A stretch of DNA of 64,000 bases from Linanthus parryae (taxonomy: Eukaryota > Streptophyta > Magnoliopsida > Ericales > Polemoniaceae), in contig JALGPY010000005.1 of the NCBI GenBank assembly GCA_023055425.1, forward strand, positions 81,385,495-81,449,494, in the 5' to 3' direction. Positions 11,831 through 23,406 of the stretch are shown piece after piece. A program made the translations under genes and the position numbers. The notes under the pieces are model-generated. The model had not been told where the DNA came from. It worked only from the letters and a program-made list of their open reading frames with translations, and searched no databases. The stretch's first letter is position 1. Each line of letters opens with the position of its first letter.

Positions 11831-14800
11831 TGTAACACCCCTCATTTCCGAGAGAATTCTTAGTGCAATATCAAGACTTTGGGGGCGAATTTGTAATTAA
11901 TTTTTCACGTCTTTAAAGTTGGAACTTTGGAGTATTTTCAATTTTTATAAGTCGTTAGAATGATTTTGAAGCACTAGAAGTATTCGGGGTGGTAGTTGAA
12001 TTCTCTAAAATTAGGTAGAACATCTAATTGTAGTTTGTACCCTAACTTTGAAGAAATTTCAATTTTTCTCCCCTAGTGCATGAACACCACATGTCAATGC
12101 CCTTGTACAAGTTTGCCACATGCCCTTGAGGTAGTAAAACCTCATCAACCCTCACTTCCTTTCATTTTTCAGCAAACTCTCTCCCTCATCTCTCATTTCC
12201 TTCCTTGTTTTTTCCTCCAACCACCAAGAACACCAATGAACCACCACCACCACCAAGTTGAAACCCCCATCGCCGCCACTGCTCTTCAAGAGCTGCTATA
12301 GCTCGAGGTAGATGTCAATCCAAAGATCAAAACGCCCCAATCAATTTATTATTTCATGGAGAATCGAGAGAGAAAACCCGATTTGAAGGTAAGAACCCTC
12401 GTTTTGGTTATTCGTCGATTTCTCCCTCCTCGTTGCATTTCAGCGCAATTAATCACCATAATCTTGTTCCATGTGTCGATGCGAGTCGGGAAAGCACAAG
12501 CATGGCCCCCAATTCGACAATTTTTGCTCCGGCCACCATGCATGCCGAACCCATCCGCCGCCAAACCTCCATAGCCACCGGATTCTTGGTAAGCTCTCAT
12601 TTCTTACTCATTTTTGTTGGGTATTGCATCAAAATGATCCTTAGGGCTTGATTAAACCTTCTAGCAACCCCTAATCTGCCCGGAATAGGTTTTGAGTTGG
12701 ATTTCGATCGAATTTTCTCAATTTTCGTCATTTTTTCGGCATGCAAAACTGCCCCTGTTCGTGGGCTTGTATCGCCCTCGTTTTTAATCCGTTTTGAGTG
12801 ATCTTGTACTTTCTATAATCCTCAGACAATTGTTTACAACTTTCGCGTTTTAACTTTTGTCAAATTTGATCTCTAACCCATCTGAAAATTGAGTTGTAAT
12901 CGCTGCGATTCGTGTTGTACATGCTGTCCAGAGCAGTTTTTTTTCTAAGTGTTGGAGTTTTAGATTGAAACACTCATTTTCAAACAATCATAACTCCCTC
13001 AATTTTCGATGAAATCTTGTGTTTCTTTCTCCTATGTGTAGCTGGTATATAATACTTCAAATCATCGTCTCTGGGTCATGTTCAAAGTTGTAACGGATTT
13101 CTCACAAAACGAGCCTAAAGTCGCTAGTTTGAACTCATAAAATTTTCTTGAATTTTTCTAAGTATTGAATCAGAATTTTTTTCCAACTTTGACTAGCGAT
13201 ATCTCTTTGAATACTTAGAGTTCCTTGTAGTTCAAATATGTTCTGGAATCCTTGAATTGAAATCTTCAAATCCCTATTTTCAGTTTCTCAAAACTCCTTC
13301 TCAATTGATCAGAAATCAGCCGCAAAGTTGACTACTTGAAACGATTTTTCGCTCTCTTTGATATTCAGTTTTGACCATTTGAATGCCATTTTTGGCCTTA
13401 GCGTTCTTCATGAAACATGTTCGTTTTCATATTCTGAGTCTAAATATCAGTTTTGACCAAGTTTGACTTCCCGTAATCTCTAGTTTGACTAAACTGTATA
13501 GGAGGGGTAAAATAGTAATTCACTCAAACTTTGAATTGAGATTAGTTTAGTAACTTGGAGTTTGTCAGCATGTCTTGTATGCTTATTTGGAGTACTTGTA
13601 TGAAATTCTGGGCTAGGGTTGACCAAGTCAAATGTGGGGGTCTTTTGCAGTTTACTAAAGTTCAGGGGCCTATGTGCATTTAATTAAAACCTCACTCTTG
13701 AACTACTTGAGACTAGTTAATGTTTTTAGACCAAAAACCTGACTTAGGAGGATATTTGAAGTCTCAAGAAAGAAGTATTTGACTCGGGAGTTATCAAATC
13801 AATGGTGGGGGTCTTTTTGTAATTTTACCAAACTTTAGGTGCCTAAGTGCAATTTACTGAAAGTTATGGATTTCGATGCTAAGTTCATATGGGAGAGTTA
13901 AGAGTCATTCTTGCATGTTGTTGGGCCAGTATGAATGTAATTTGGAGTCCTGGCACGGTCAGGGACTGTACAAGAGAGTTTTGAAGTATCAGGGGAATTT
14001 TGGTCAAGTTAGCTTGCATGACCTGCATTTAATTGCATTCTTGCATAAAACCTCATATAGAGGATATATGCTAATAGGTTGTATACTTTACTTGTGTATA
14101 TCCAGCCGTTATTAAGGATCGTTCGAAGTAGACGTACGTTTTCGTGTTGCGGCATTTACTGTGAGACTCGGAGACGAGCGTTGTAGGATTGTTAGTGTTG
14201 CTTTGCGCCTTTCATGGCTCAGATGTAAGTACATTGGTATGGCCTTTTCATATCTAAATTTGCGTATGTGTTTGATGTTTCAAATGAATGTTTGCTATAT
14301 GAAATAGTATGAGAATGTATGTTTTCGACTCGAAAGTTGTTAAACTATTTTATTCATCTCCTTTGAGAACTCTCAAAAATTACTTGTGAAATTTTGATAT
14401 TCTGATTCTCGTTATGTGAAAGAGAAGAAATAAAATACCTCTAATAGACTTAGGACGATGTACAGAGTACTGTTATTAATGGGAGGCATCAAGCGATCCT
14501 CCATTTTCTTATGGCTAAGACCATTGAAGCAATGCTTCTTATTATTGGATAGAACGTCAATGTTCACAAATCCGCCCCCGATGAGCCAAAATGTATCAAG
14601 ATATTGAGGCCAAGGGGTTTATAGAGCTATATAGTGCTACTTATACTTGTAAGGGTCACTACGGTATAGGGGTGTCGACACTTAAGGCGTTTTAGCTAAT
14701 GTCATGAGCGGGGTTGACGAATGGGCTCCCTTAACGCTCGGGTGAAATAGGGTTTGATAGACCCTAGAAGGAACCCTTAGTGATTATTTCGAGATCCCTC

Positions 14801-15410
14801 TGTCTACATCGATTGTGCCGGTGGCTCTAGACATGCCTCAGCTAAACTTAACGGTTAAATTGGAATTGAAAGAAAGTTTGATTACTCTATTGATGTTGTT
14901 TGTGGCTCTTGATTGCCTAATCTAATCAAATGATTTAAAAAGCTCTGGCTACTTGTGATTTAATATCATTATCACGTCAAATGGACTTGTTTACTGTTGA
15001 TATTCTACTTGTTTAAGAATATGTTCACTACTTGTGGTTTATAAATGTTTTAAAGATGATGGTTCTCGCTATGCGGTTACTCATAAATGTTCCGAATTGT
15101 TCCAACTCTTTTGGTCATTGATTTTCAAATCTCTTTATTTGCTTCAACTCATGCTTCCGTGCCACTCGTTGCTTTACATGCCGTAGTGTGTATTTACTCA
15201 GTTTTTACTGATCATTTCTTCAAAACTGCGTCGAATTTTGCCATTTTAAAACCGCAGGTCATCACTCAAGGTGGGGGATGGGAACGCGGAACAAGACAAA
15301 GATGTTTAGATTACGTTAGAGTATATCACATAGATTATTTCGTAACTATATTTCTACTTTTGGTTATCGATTGTCTCTTTAACCCTGAACCGAGATCCCG
15401 GGTTGTTTCA
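11831..15410 (+). repeat. Complete LTR of the outer element (3580 bp)
   Basis: Starts TGTAACACCCC and ends GGTTGTTTCA. It contains a pyrimidine-rich tract and short coding-like runs near 12080-12650 with candidate splice donors (for example GAAG/GTAAG at about 12386), and many copies of the word ACTTG in its right part. None of its short open frames is supported as a gene. Its length suits Tekay/Del-type chromoviruses. The unit A' copy is at 49895-53474. Confidence 0.82.
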
Positions 15411-15566
15411 GATGGTATCAGAGCATCGGTTCTCCGGTTAAAGTGACTTTTCGATTTCCATTAGTAGAGAATAAGAAAGATTAAACGTGTTGGAAAGTTA
15501 CAATTGATTAGGATAACCCAATTTGGCAATAAGAAGTAAACAAGCCGTCGGGGACTTTGGGTACTA
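15411..15566 (+). repeat. Second primer-binding site and internal start after the complete LTR
   Basis: Repeats 10599 to about 10753 closely (primer-binding site to GGGGACTTTGGGTAC) and then stops, joining unit sequence TATTGCAATTCTG. An LTR followed by its own internal start, not by a target-site duplication, suggests a tandem or recombined insertion that was later truncated. Confidence 0.82.
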
Positions 15567-18474
15567 TTGCAATTCTGAAAGTGATTATCAGTAGTTGATC
15601 CATCTACAGAAAAATTCATACGATTCCAAAAGCTGTGGGAACAAGTCAGATTATCTATTCGCAGATACTGGGAGAGAACATGGTAAATAGTAACAGATGG
15701 TACTGGCATTTAGGAGCTACTCATTACCCAAACTCTCCGCTAAGCGTTATGGCTCGGACCCCCAGCCCTGCTAGTCATCGTACAAATAGCCAACTAGACC
15801 TTAAGTTTCATCACCCCCTTAAGATTGTAAGTTGGATGACTAGTACTAGATGCTAAAACTCAAGCCTACGACAAGAGTAGTTGGTGCGCACGTAGTCCAA
15901 AATCTTTAGGGACCAAAGATTAGGGAATACTCATCCGATATATATATATATATAAAGTAACACGACGTAGGCGTATAGCACTGTCGCATATCCTACAAGT
16001 TCTAGTACTTGCGATTCTTTCACTTTACGTTATTAATGAGGTATGTTTGAATGGAATATGAACAATGAGTTTGTCGATTTGAATACAAGTAGTAAACTGA
16101 GGATTTTTTATGAAGTTAAACAACTTTTAAAAATTTCATAAAAAGTATGACATTTATTTTTTCATGAAACATGTATATTACACAAAAGAACTTGGCATGC
16201 AAAACTATGCATGTAAACTCATGCGAAGAAATAATAGATTACATTAAACTAAGCATGTATACTCATGTGAATAGGGAACTCGGCATATTAGGCTAAGCAT
16301 GGAGACTTACCATGAGAGCCGTAGAGCTCTTGCTAAATTGTTACTTGTAAATGACGTGCGGATCTACTAGCACGCCAAAATCAGGCTCTACATTCATACA
16401 CACAATTTCCAAATCACAAACAAGTCCGTTAGGCAAATTAAAAATGGATATGTCCTCCGTGACATGCAAATGAATTCCCTAAGTTATTACATAAAATCAT
16501 TTAGGCTTGAGGTAACTCAATTGTTAGTTGATAGAAATTTTGGATTCACTAAAACAAATTTAGAAGATAATTATATTCTTTGTTGATAGCAATTCTGAGT
16601 TTATACCAATTCTGCAATCCCTAAAACAATTGAAGGAACCTTCAGTAGTTAGTGTTAATTGGTTGCCATAGCATTAAACTACGTAAGTGAAGCAGTTTGC
16701 GGAATTTGAACCATTGCTTCAGTGTTAGTGGGTGGTAAATATGGTTAGTTGTTTATAGGTTCACTATAAGGAATTAGTGCTTGTGGCGGTTGAGACGGTT
16801 AGCTGCTTCATAGGTTCATCATTAGTATGGGGCATTCTAGCAGGTTGTTCATTTTTTTATTGGTTCACCCATCTGTCTTGCATCATGAATGCGACTTTTC
16901 TTATTGGATGTTCCTATTGTGTGTCACATTTTTTTTACATATCCGTGAATTATTTTTATCAAACTCAACTTTTACATACAAATTCAATTATGAGGAGATG
17001 AAAATCGAATTAGATTACCAAGCCAAGGAGCCTAAAATGCGTGTTAGTTTTGTAGTTTCTTCTTCACGTATAATTTTCATGTCATGGCGTTAATATGTTT
17101 TCCTTGTTTTTAAAGAAACATATGGTGAAGATGACGATCGAGTCTAGATTTTAAGCTACAGTTCATCCATGATCGTTCTTTTTTAATCCAATATGGACAA
17201 CGTGAACAACTTAGCCAGTTTCTTAGGTATCATGTGGTAACTAAGTCGGTTAGAACAATGTTAGAAAAGTTATTATGGGTTAATTACAACGATGTTGTGG
17301 AATATTCTAAATTTCTAGGTTTTTCGGCTACTAATGCGCTCTCTATTTATTTTTATACTTTAGTGATCCATGAAACAATATTGTATTGTTCTTGATTTTT
17401 CCATGTTTGGCTCAGTAGTGTAACAACTTCCAATTGTAAGTTTGTTGATTTTGCAAGTTCCCCTTAGTAGTTTTTTTGTGTTATGTGTGAGTGATCAAAA
17501 AAGGATCACAAACAAATTCATCTTTGTATGAACCTCTATTTTTGTTATGCGGGAGTTATAAAAAAGGGATCACCAACAACTTATTTGTGTAAGCATAACT
17601 TTTTTGATATAGGCGGCTACATAAATAGTTGTTTATAAGGAATACACAATATAATATAAACCTCCCAAGCATGTTAGTAAGAAAAAGTTTTATCTCGACG
17701 ATCACGTTATAAATTTATGAACTTTACGAAAAGAAAAAATGATGCATTAAGAAAAAATACAACTGGAAAATTGTCCACTTGAATGAAATTATTGTAAAAA
17801 GGTCATGAAAACGAGGTGAAAGTTAGTTGGCATAGGTCAAACAACGAACAAATATAGTCGAATGTTTGTCGGAAAAGATAATGGAAATATGGAATCAGAA
17901 AAGATAAAGGTGAGAGGGTTAGTACTTATCCACTAAATAAATTTAATTATAACTACTACAATTTAGAACATTGACTTTTTGAAATTCTTTCACATTTATT
18001 TTCCCAGAAAACGTTCAATCTTGAAATTTTAAAAATAATCCTGTGCTATTATTGTATAGCGTGTGGTGATATTCAAATTATTTTGATTTAATTGTTAATT
18101 TTTATATTTACATGAAAATATAATTATATATAATTATATAGATATGTGGTTCAACCAGTTGAACTACAAATCAGTGTCTCACCGGTTCTAAAAACTAAGC
18201 TCTTACCTATGCTTGGTGGGTTAATGATAAGAATATTTAAGTCAACTAGATCCAAATACATATAAAAATTTACAAAACTAGTACAAGTTGGAAAAATTAA
18301 TACGACCCTCCTAGTTAAACTCATTTTGAATGATTAAACGAAGGGGCGAAGGAAAAGGTTAAGCAACCATATATCAATATTGACGGCTCTTTTTAGTGAA
18401 AAGATGTGGTTTCAAGATTGCCTTATAACTAATCGTGTCTATATTTTAAATTAAAAAAATGGGTAAAATCTAAC
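15567..18474. other. Unit A body left of the defensin-like gene; no gene seen
   Basis: Repeat-derived AT-rich sequence. 15567-15940 is a Y-like segment. A short (TA)n run lies at about 15939-15955. 16020-16520 is another Y-like segment with CATGCAAATGAATTCCCTAAG. 16640-17150 is related to the middle of the X module. 17240-17470 has a short open stretch on the plus strand that is longer in unit B (28736-28945) but stopped here by TGA; I do not consider it a gene. At 17875-17879 the sequence skips about 700 bases that unit B carries. Confidence 0.6.
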
Positions 18475-18481
18475 TATAAAT
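18475..18481 (+). promoter_or_regulatory. TATA box of the unit A defensin-like gene
   Basis: TATAAAT in the context AACTATAAATTAAGG, 63 bases before the start codon, leaving room for a short 5' leader. The motif is unchanged in the B (30675-30681) and A' (56539-56545) copies. Confidence 0.6.
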
Positions 18482-18537
18482 TAAGGAGTGTACTATGTTC
18501 ATTATCGGGAAAGGAAACATTTTCATATTTGAAGACA

Positions 18538-18928
18538 ATGAAACTCTCTTCTATTTTTCGCTCTCTCATGATCATCACAATTTTCATGTCAGGTTTGTTT
18601 TTCACTTCTCTTTCATTTAATCATATATATGTCTGTTTTATAAATAGAACCAAATCTAGGTTCCTTAAATTAAAGAATTCTTGGATTGATGTTTTGCATT
18701 ATTTTCACTCATGCAGTCGCAACAACAAGGATGGTGAATGCTGATGAAATAAACTGTGAAAAAATCCTTTTTGAGAGGAAATTATGTCGTTTAGGCCATT
18801 GTCGATACGCATGCATAAGAAGCTACCAAAACTCCACAAAGCAAAGAGGTTCTTGTGTTCCAGCTGCAGATCCCAATTTAACTTCTTGCCATTGTTCTTT
18901 CCTTTTCAAGGGTTCGAAGTGCCCTTAA
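18538..18928 (+). CDS. Secreted defensin-like (SCR-like) cysteine-rich peptide, unit A
   Basis: Two exons: 18538-18592 and 18717-18928, with a 124-nt AT-rich intron bounded by CAG/GTTTGT and ATGCAG/T, phase 1. The 88-residue product has a hydrophobic signal peptide (about 1-27, likely cut after VNA) and a 61-residue mature peptide. Cysteines are at 32, 42, 47, 51, 65, 76, 78 and 87: spacing 9, 4, 3, 13, 10, 1, 8. CxxxC (47-51), GxC (63-65) and CxC (76-78) are the marks of the CS-alpha/beta fold of plant defensins and SCR/SP11 ligands, and an intron near the signal peptide is usual for both. It would be secreted, acting as a receptor ligand, pollen-tube attractant or antimicrobial peptide; the role is not determinable here. 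Start chosen at the first ATG after the TATA box. Confidence 0.85.
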
Positions 18929-19004
18929 TATTTTGTGATGTCTAGTCAATAATTCAAAGGTATGATGCACGACACTCTCGTGATGTCCCGATAAATTATT
19001 TTGT

Positions 19005-19010
19005 AATAAA
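19005..19010 (+). terminator. Candidate polyadenylation signal, unit A defensin-like gene
   Basis: AATAAA 77 bases after the stop codon. The A' copy keeps it (57069-57074); unit B reads AATAAC at 31205-31210. Plant poly(A) signals are loose, so this is only a likely site. Confidence 0.4.
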
Positions 19011-19142
19011 TGAATAGAAAAACCTATCTATCAAAGATATTTTGCTAGTGAAAGGTGAGGGATCAGAGCTCTAATGTCTGAATCTTTGTGTGCTCCTAAA
19101 TGAAACAATAAGTGTATGAATTAGGAACTTATTAATTATGTT

Positions 19143-19397
19143 GTGATCCGCAATGTCTGGATAACTGATCTTTCTTCAACAGACGAGCGCGCACACATAT
19201 ACAGTAGAGTTCAAGATTATTACAAAATTCGACGTGAAGAATTCAGAGCATATTCCACAATCGAGATCAAATTTTACACCAAAATCCTATATTTTGTAGA
19301 AATGATGGTCCGGCCTCCCAAAGATTTCCCTAAAATACACTATTTCATAATTTTCGGTGGAAAAATAGTGTTTTTCGTCACCGACAACATTCTCTAA
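19143..19397 (+). other. Conserved block downstream of the defensin-like gene, ending in a hairpin
   Basis: An 84-codon open stretch without an ATG start lies 215 bases after the stop. About 140 bases (about 19158-19296) are identical to unit B although the surroundings differ by several percent. It includes a pyrimidine-rich run followed by CAG/ACGAG, like a splice acceptor. 19354-19384 is an imperfect hairpin (TCGGTG ... CACCGA, with AAAAA and TTTTT inside) and may be a transposon end. No protein family is recognised. It could be a 3' UTR, an exon or a small mobile-element remnant. Confidence 0.35.
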
Positions 19398-20627
19398 TTT
19401 TATATCAGATAGTTAAAAAAATTATAATATCTCCCAATTTCATCCAATTTGGAGAATGATGTTTTAGCTTCCCACACTAAATTTATCATCAAAGTATAAG
19501 TTTCTTAACTACCAAATTAAAATTCATGTAACTAACCAAATAATATAACAATAGTACATCAACCACTAATACACTAGTACCTTTAATAAAATTATATTAT
19601 AAAATAGCAATTCTATAAACTAAATTTACGGTTCTATTTAACCGTTATTATTTCAGAAGTGTGCAGTGAGTCTTGTACTTTGTTAATTGTGCACTCCTTG
19701 ATTTACCAAATCCCTATGTCCACGTCGAAATCATATACAAGTTGAATTGATAAAATCTCTTGTAAACTATGTAGGTGGTATAGTTAGAGATATTTGATTT
19801 TTTTAAAAATAATAATTATATGATAGTCTCCTAAAAATAATGTTAACAATGTTTATTTATGAAAGTAAAAATTATGTCTCTGATTATATAAAAGTTTAGG
19901 GTGGTTAGAATTACTACAAAACTTTTATTAGTTACAGTATAAATTTTTGACAACTGATATTCTTACACCCAACTTTGTCAACCACATTTTTACATGTATT
20001 GAATCTATTTATTCATTCAGTAAAAAGAGAGGAAAAGAAAGGAAATCATGAAAAGAAGAAATGAACATGAAAGGAAATCATGAAAAGAACCTCTCTAGGG
20101 TACTTAAAAAACTCCTTATTTTCTAAAAAAAAAGTTCAATAATAATTCAACTATGGAAATAATTCCACAACGAGGGCTTAAATAGCATAAATCTAAACTT
20201 TACCAAAAAGAGAAAAAATAAAATTAACCCTCAATTAAAGTTTTAAATAAAATAACGCATGCTGAGAAAAAGGTTTACCCAAATTGGGTCTAAGTTGACC
20301 CTACCTAATTAACAAAGCGATTATTACTAAATGTAGTAAATTTGACGAAGTTGAGCTTAAAATAGCTGATTTGGCTGAATTAGCGGGGACAGTTACGATT
20401 TTTTCTTAGAACCTTGTTTTCAGTCAAATTATGGTATGTTTGACCCCTTTCTTGATTCCTTCATAATTGCACATAGCTCTCAAAATTTTCTCAACGTCCA
20501 ATAAAAGTTTTGTGCGGTTATATCGTGTGTCTGCTGAGAATACCTGCATTTCTGTAGGTCCCAATGCCAATAAGTCATCATGAGCAAGCGCGGGGAATCT
20601 CAACCTCCAAGAAAATAAGTAAATAAC
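19398..20627. other. AT-rich intergenic sequence, unit A
   Basis: No gene seen on either strand. Collinear with unit B 31609-32944. At about 20049 unit A has only a few bases where unit B has a 130-bp purine-rich segment. Confidence 0.55.
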
Positions 20628-21010
20628 TGTAACACTCCCGATTTCTTGAGGAGCAGGAGATCGGGAGGTGCCCTACGTACACGGGATTTTACCATTTTGT
20701 ACTAGGAATAGTAACAAAAAACAAGTGAAAAGAAATATCCAATTACGTATTTATTAAAATAAAAGTGTATAACATTAGTGAAGATTCCTAACTAGACATC
20801 AAGTCGCACAAAAAATATCTTACAAAAAAATGGCTCTTCGGTTAATTTTTGTTATTTACTGATTTCAATGAGTGAACTAGTTTGCGATTCCAACGCATTA
20901 CCCCAAGAAACCAATCATATACCTGCGGTGGAACTTAAAAGAAACACAAAACCGCAGTTTTGAGAGTATTAGTAAAAATGAATGAGCAAATAACTTAGCA
21001 TGTAAAACAG
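20628..21010 (+). repeat. 383-bp direct repeat, copy 1
   Basis: Begins TGTAACACTCCCGATTTC and is followed head to tail by a diverged second copy at 21011. Both contain the landmarks GGGATTTTACC, TTTGTAC, CCATTACCCCA-like and CATATACCTGCG...TTAGCATGTAAAACA. A related, more diverged segment occurs at 26709-27000. The start resembles LTR starts of the TGTAACACCC type, so these may be LTR fragments; that is inference. No gene. Confidence 0.65.
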
Positions 21011-21400
21011 TGTAACACCCCCGATTTCCAGAGGAGCCGGAGACTGGGATGCCGTCCTCCGTACAGGGGATTTTACCCGTTTGTACAAAGAGTATTAGTA
21101 ACAATAAAATTTAATGAAACCATCCAAATTACTGATTAAAAGTTACACCATAACATTGTTTGTGGCTGAGTCCTAACAGGACGATAAGCCTAGCAAAAGA
21201 GATATTACACAAAAAGTTTACTCTCCGGTTCATTATTAATTACTACTTTTTCAGGTTACAACGAGTCTTGAATCCAGTGCATTACCCCATGCAGACAAGT
21301 CATATACCTGCGGGGGAATTAAAAGAACACAAGACCGCATTTTTTCGATTATTAGTAAAAACTAAGTCAATTAACAACTTAGCATGTAAAACAGAATGGC
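21011..21400 (+). repeat. 383-bp direct repeat, copy 2
   Basis: Begins TGTAACACCCCCGATTTCC and is diverged from copy 1 by substitutions and small indels. The counterpart in unit B starts at 33327 and in A' at about 59074. Short open frames inside it (for example 21160-21429) are not conserved as proteins. Confidence 0.65.
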
Positions 21401-22317
21401 TAAGACATGTTATGGGGTTTCATGTATAAAAGAGTTAGAAAATTAACAGATTATAAATATAAACATGAGAGTAAAGACTATGATTTGTTTTACAGAAATA
21501 CCTATACGAGTAGAGTGTTTATTGCAAGCAACCGATTCGTTTACCGAGATATTTATAAGTTCCCAGATTTTGAAAGGGAGAAGAAGAAGAAGGATTATGT
21601 GTGGCAAGTTATGCTGATGATACGGTGGTCCAGGTTTACGAGGAGCAATGAAAACGTGACAAAAACTAATAACACGCTACGATAAATTAACACGCATTAA
21701 ACAATTTATACGATAAAAATAAAATAAAACAATTTTGGCTGTAAATTCAAAGCTGATTGATTAACGAATTTTGACTAATAGATATAGATTTTTCTGCTAA
21801 AAGTAAAATTGGCTGATAGAAGACATTCGACTGATATTTTTACAAGAAATTCAAATGTTGAGTTTTTAGGAAACTCGTAAACGTTTTTCTTTTTATTAAC
21901 ATTTACTAAACGATTAATTAAATTTTTTTATTAAATTTTATTAAAAATAAAATAAATTTGTTTAAAAATAATTTATAACAATGATCTAGCTCATCAAAAT
22001 AGTTATAAACGAAACAAATAATTAATCACAACAAAATCAAATCACACATAATATTTATATCGTCTCATTACGACTAACCCTATATCAAATAATAAAATTG
22101 TCACGCTCTCCAATAATAACTACGTCATACTAAATTACTAAAATAAATTTAGAGTAAAATACGGGTAGTTACAAACAAGGTAGCTAAGACAGTTTCTTGT
22201 ATAAAAGAGTTTGAAGAATAACAAAGTATAAAGGTGAATATCTTAGTAAAGACCATAAAGTCTTTAAGAAATAGAAGTAGAATAGAACTTTACAATCATA
22301 AGAGTCTCCAAATGTTA
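21401..22317. other. AT-rich spacer, unit A
   Basis: No gene supported. A 92-codon open frame at 21407-21685 recurs in B and A' but lacks recognisable features and sits inside repeat sequence. The end of near-identity with A' falls here, between about 21.86 and 22.2 kb. Confidence 0.5.
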
Positions 22318-22561
22318 CTATTGCAATTCTGGAAGTGATTATGAGTAGTTGAACCATTACCGAGAAATTCATAAGATTCCAAAAGATTAAGAACAAGTCA
22401 TATTATCTATTCTCAGAGATTGGGGAAGAACATGGTAAATAGTAACAGATGATACTGACATTTATGGGCTTCTGATGCAAAACTGAAGCCTATGACAAAA
22501 GGAGTTGGTGCGCACGGAGTCCCAAATCTTTAGGGACCAAGGCTCAGAAAATCATCACCCG

Positions 22562-22587
22562 ATATATATATATATATATATATATAT
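22562..22587. repeat. (AT)n microsatellite in Y module
   Basis: Alternating A and T after CACCCG. The same position holds repeats of different length in each module copy (about 15939, 23925, 27518, 34877, 37242 and 60625). Confidence 0.85.
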
Positions 22588-23277
22588 TTTTTATACATAT
22601 ATTTATATATAAATTTATATAAATATACATAAAGTAACATGACGTAGGCGTATAACACTGTTGCAGACCCGACCTGTTCTGGTACTTGGGATTCTTTCAC
22701 TTTACATTATTAATGAGTTATGATTTAGTGGCATTTGAATAATGAGTTTGTCGATTTGAATACCTTTGAGGGTTTCTCTTAATAAGTTAAATCACTTTTA
22801 ACAATTACATAATAAAGTATGGCGTTTATTTTTATAGATAACATGTATATTACACACAAGAGCTTGGCACGCAAAAGTAAGTATATAAACTCTTACGAAG
22901 AACTTAGATATCATACTAAACGAAGCGTTTATACTCACGCGAATAAGGAACACGACATATTTGGCTAAGCATGTAGACTCACCATGAGAGTCGTAGAGCG
23001 CTTGCTAAACTAATACTTTAAAACGACGTCGGGATCTTCTAGCACCCCAAAATAAGGCTCTACATTGATACACACATACTCCTAATCACAAACAAGTCTG
23101 TATCGCAAATTGAAAATGCTTATGTCCTCCGTGACATGCAAATGAATTCCCTGAGTAATTATATAATCTCATTTAGGTTTGAGATAACTAAATTCTCTAT
23201 TAGAAGTAATTCAGAAATCCCTAAACCGATTTTAGAAGATTAAATAATAACTTTTTAAGAAGATAAGAAAGAATAAT

Positions 23278-23406
23278 CTAGTCCATGAGCTTAGGGTTTG
23301 ATGGCTCTGCATCATCCTCCTTGAGTTGTTCATCTATCTCGGCCTTTGATGGATCCTCCTTGTTTGAATTATTTGTCCTGAAAGTCCACCCTTTCCCCGT
23401 GTTTAT
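23278..23406 (-). pseudogene. Charged C-terminal tail of an unknown minus-strand protein (Y module)
   Basis: On the minus strand about 43 codons are open, ending at a TAG at 23278-23280. The residues are strongly charged, rich in Asp, Glu and Lys, with the motif KAEIDEQLKED. The same stretch is kept open at 36601-36715, at 61494-61605 (one Ala to Val change) and, with small changes, near 35726-35830. A stop lies just upstream in this frame; a neighbouring frame continues the coding-like signal, so a frameshift or intron may separate the two. No family is recognised. Confidence 0.3.

Larger units (their letters stand above)
1972..15566 (+). mobile_element. Outer non-autonomous chromovirus-like LTR element, disrupted (unit A)
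   Basis: Order: LTR start fragment (1972-2181), nested Copia (2182-10447), LTR end fragment (10448-10598), primer-binding site, about 1.2 kb internal region without pol, polypurine tract, a complete second LTR (11831-15410), then a second primer-binding site and 150 bases of internal sequence. The LTR starts TGTAACACCCC, ends in CA, is 3.6 kb long and is preceded by a GGGGACGAAG...AAGGTGGGTAGA stretch like the pol end of Tekay/Del chromoviruses. Lack of gag-pol makes it LARD-like. No target-site duplication is visible: relative to unit B the flanks have lost 26709-27142. Clade assignment is by motif recall. Confidence 0.8.
1..22200. repeat. Left copy of the 38-kb tandem duplication (near-identical part)
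   Basis: This stretch matches 38060-60260 base for base apart from about a dozen substitutions and a few small indels found by eye (for example at 5866, 12143, 12967, 15416 and 20161, and a 9-base gap near 1790). The shift is 38055 at the start, 38064 through the retroelements and defensin-like gene, and 38063 after about 20.2 kb. The copies share every stop codon and indel of the nested retroelements, so the insertions predate the duplication. Similarity falls sharply near 22.2 kb. The left limit lies outside the window. An assembly that joined two alleles is an alternative explanation. Confidence 0.93.

Noticed and set aside
11567..11863. 98-codon open frame at the end of the outer element's internal region
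   Set aside because: It reads through a chromovirus-type pol end and polypurine tract into the LTR in a frame without recognisable domains; a chance frame.
12080..12651. Several overlapping open frames on both strands inside the large LTR
   Set aside because: They lie in the pyrimidine-rich, GC-richer part of an LTR, overlap one another and show no family features.
15087..15446. 119-codon open frame crossing the right end of the LTR
   Set aside because: It runs across the LTR boundary and primer-binding site, so it cannot be a conserved gene; no motif recognised.
18529..18744. Unspliced 71-codon reading of the defensin-like gene's first exon, starting at TTG
   Set aside because: It starts at a non-ATG codon and runs into the intron. 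The spliced model with an ATG at 18538 gives a signal peptide joined in frame to the cysteine-rich exon.
21407..21685. 92-codon frame rich in Lys, Arg and Tyr, present in all units
   Set aside because: Starts at a CTG/TTG-type codon, lies in AT-rich repeat spacer, and differs in length between units with no protein-level constraint seen.
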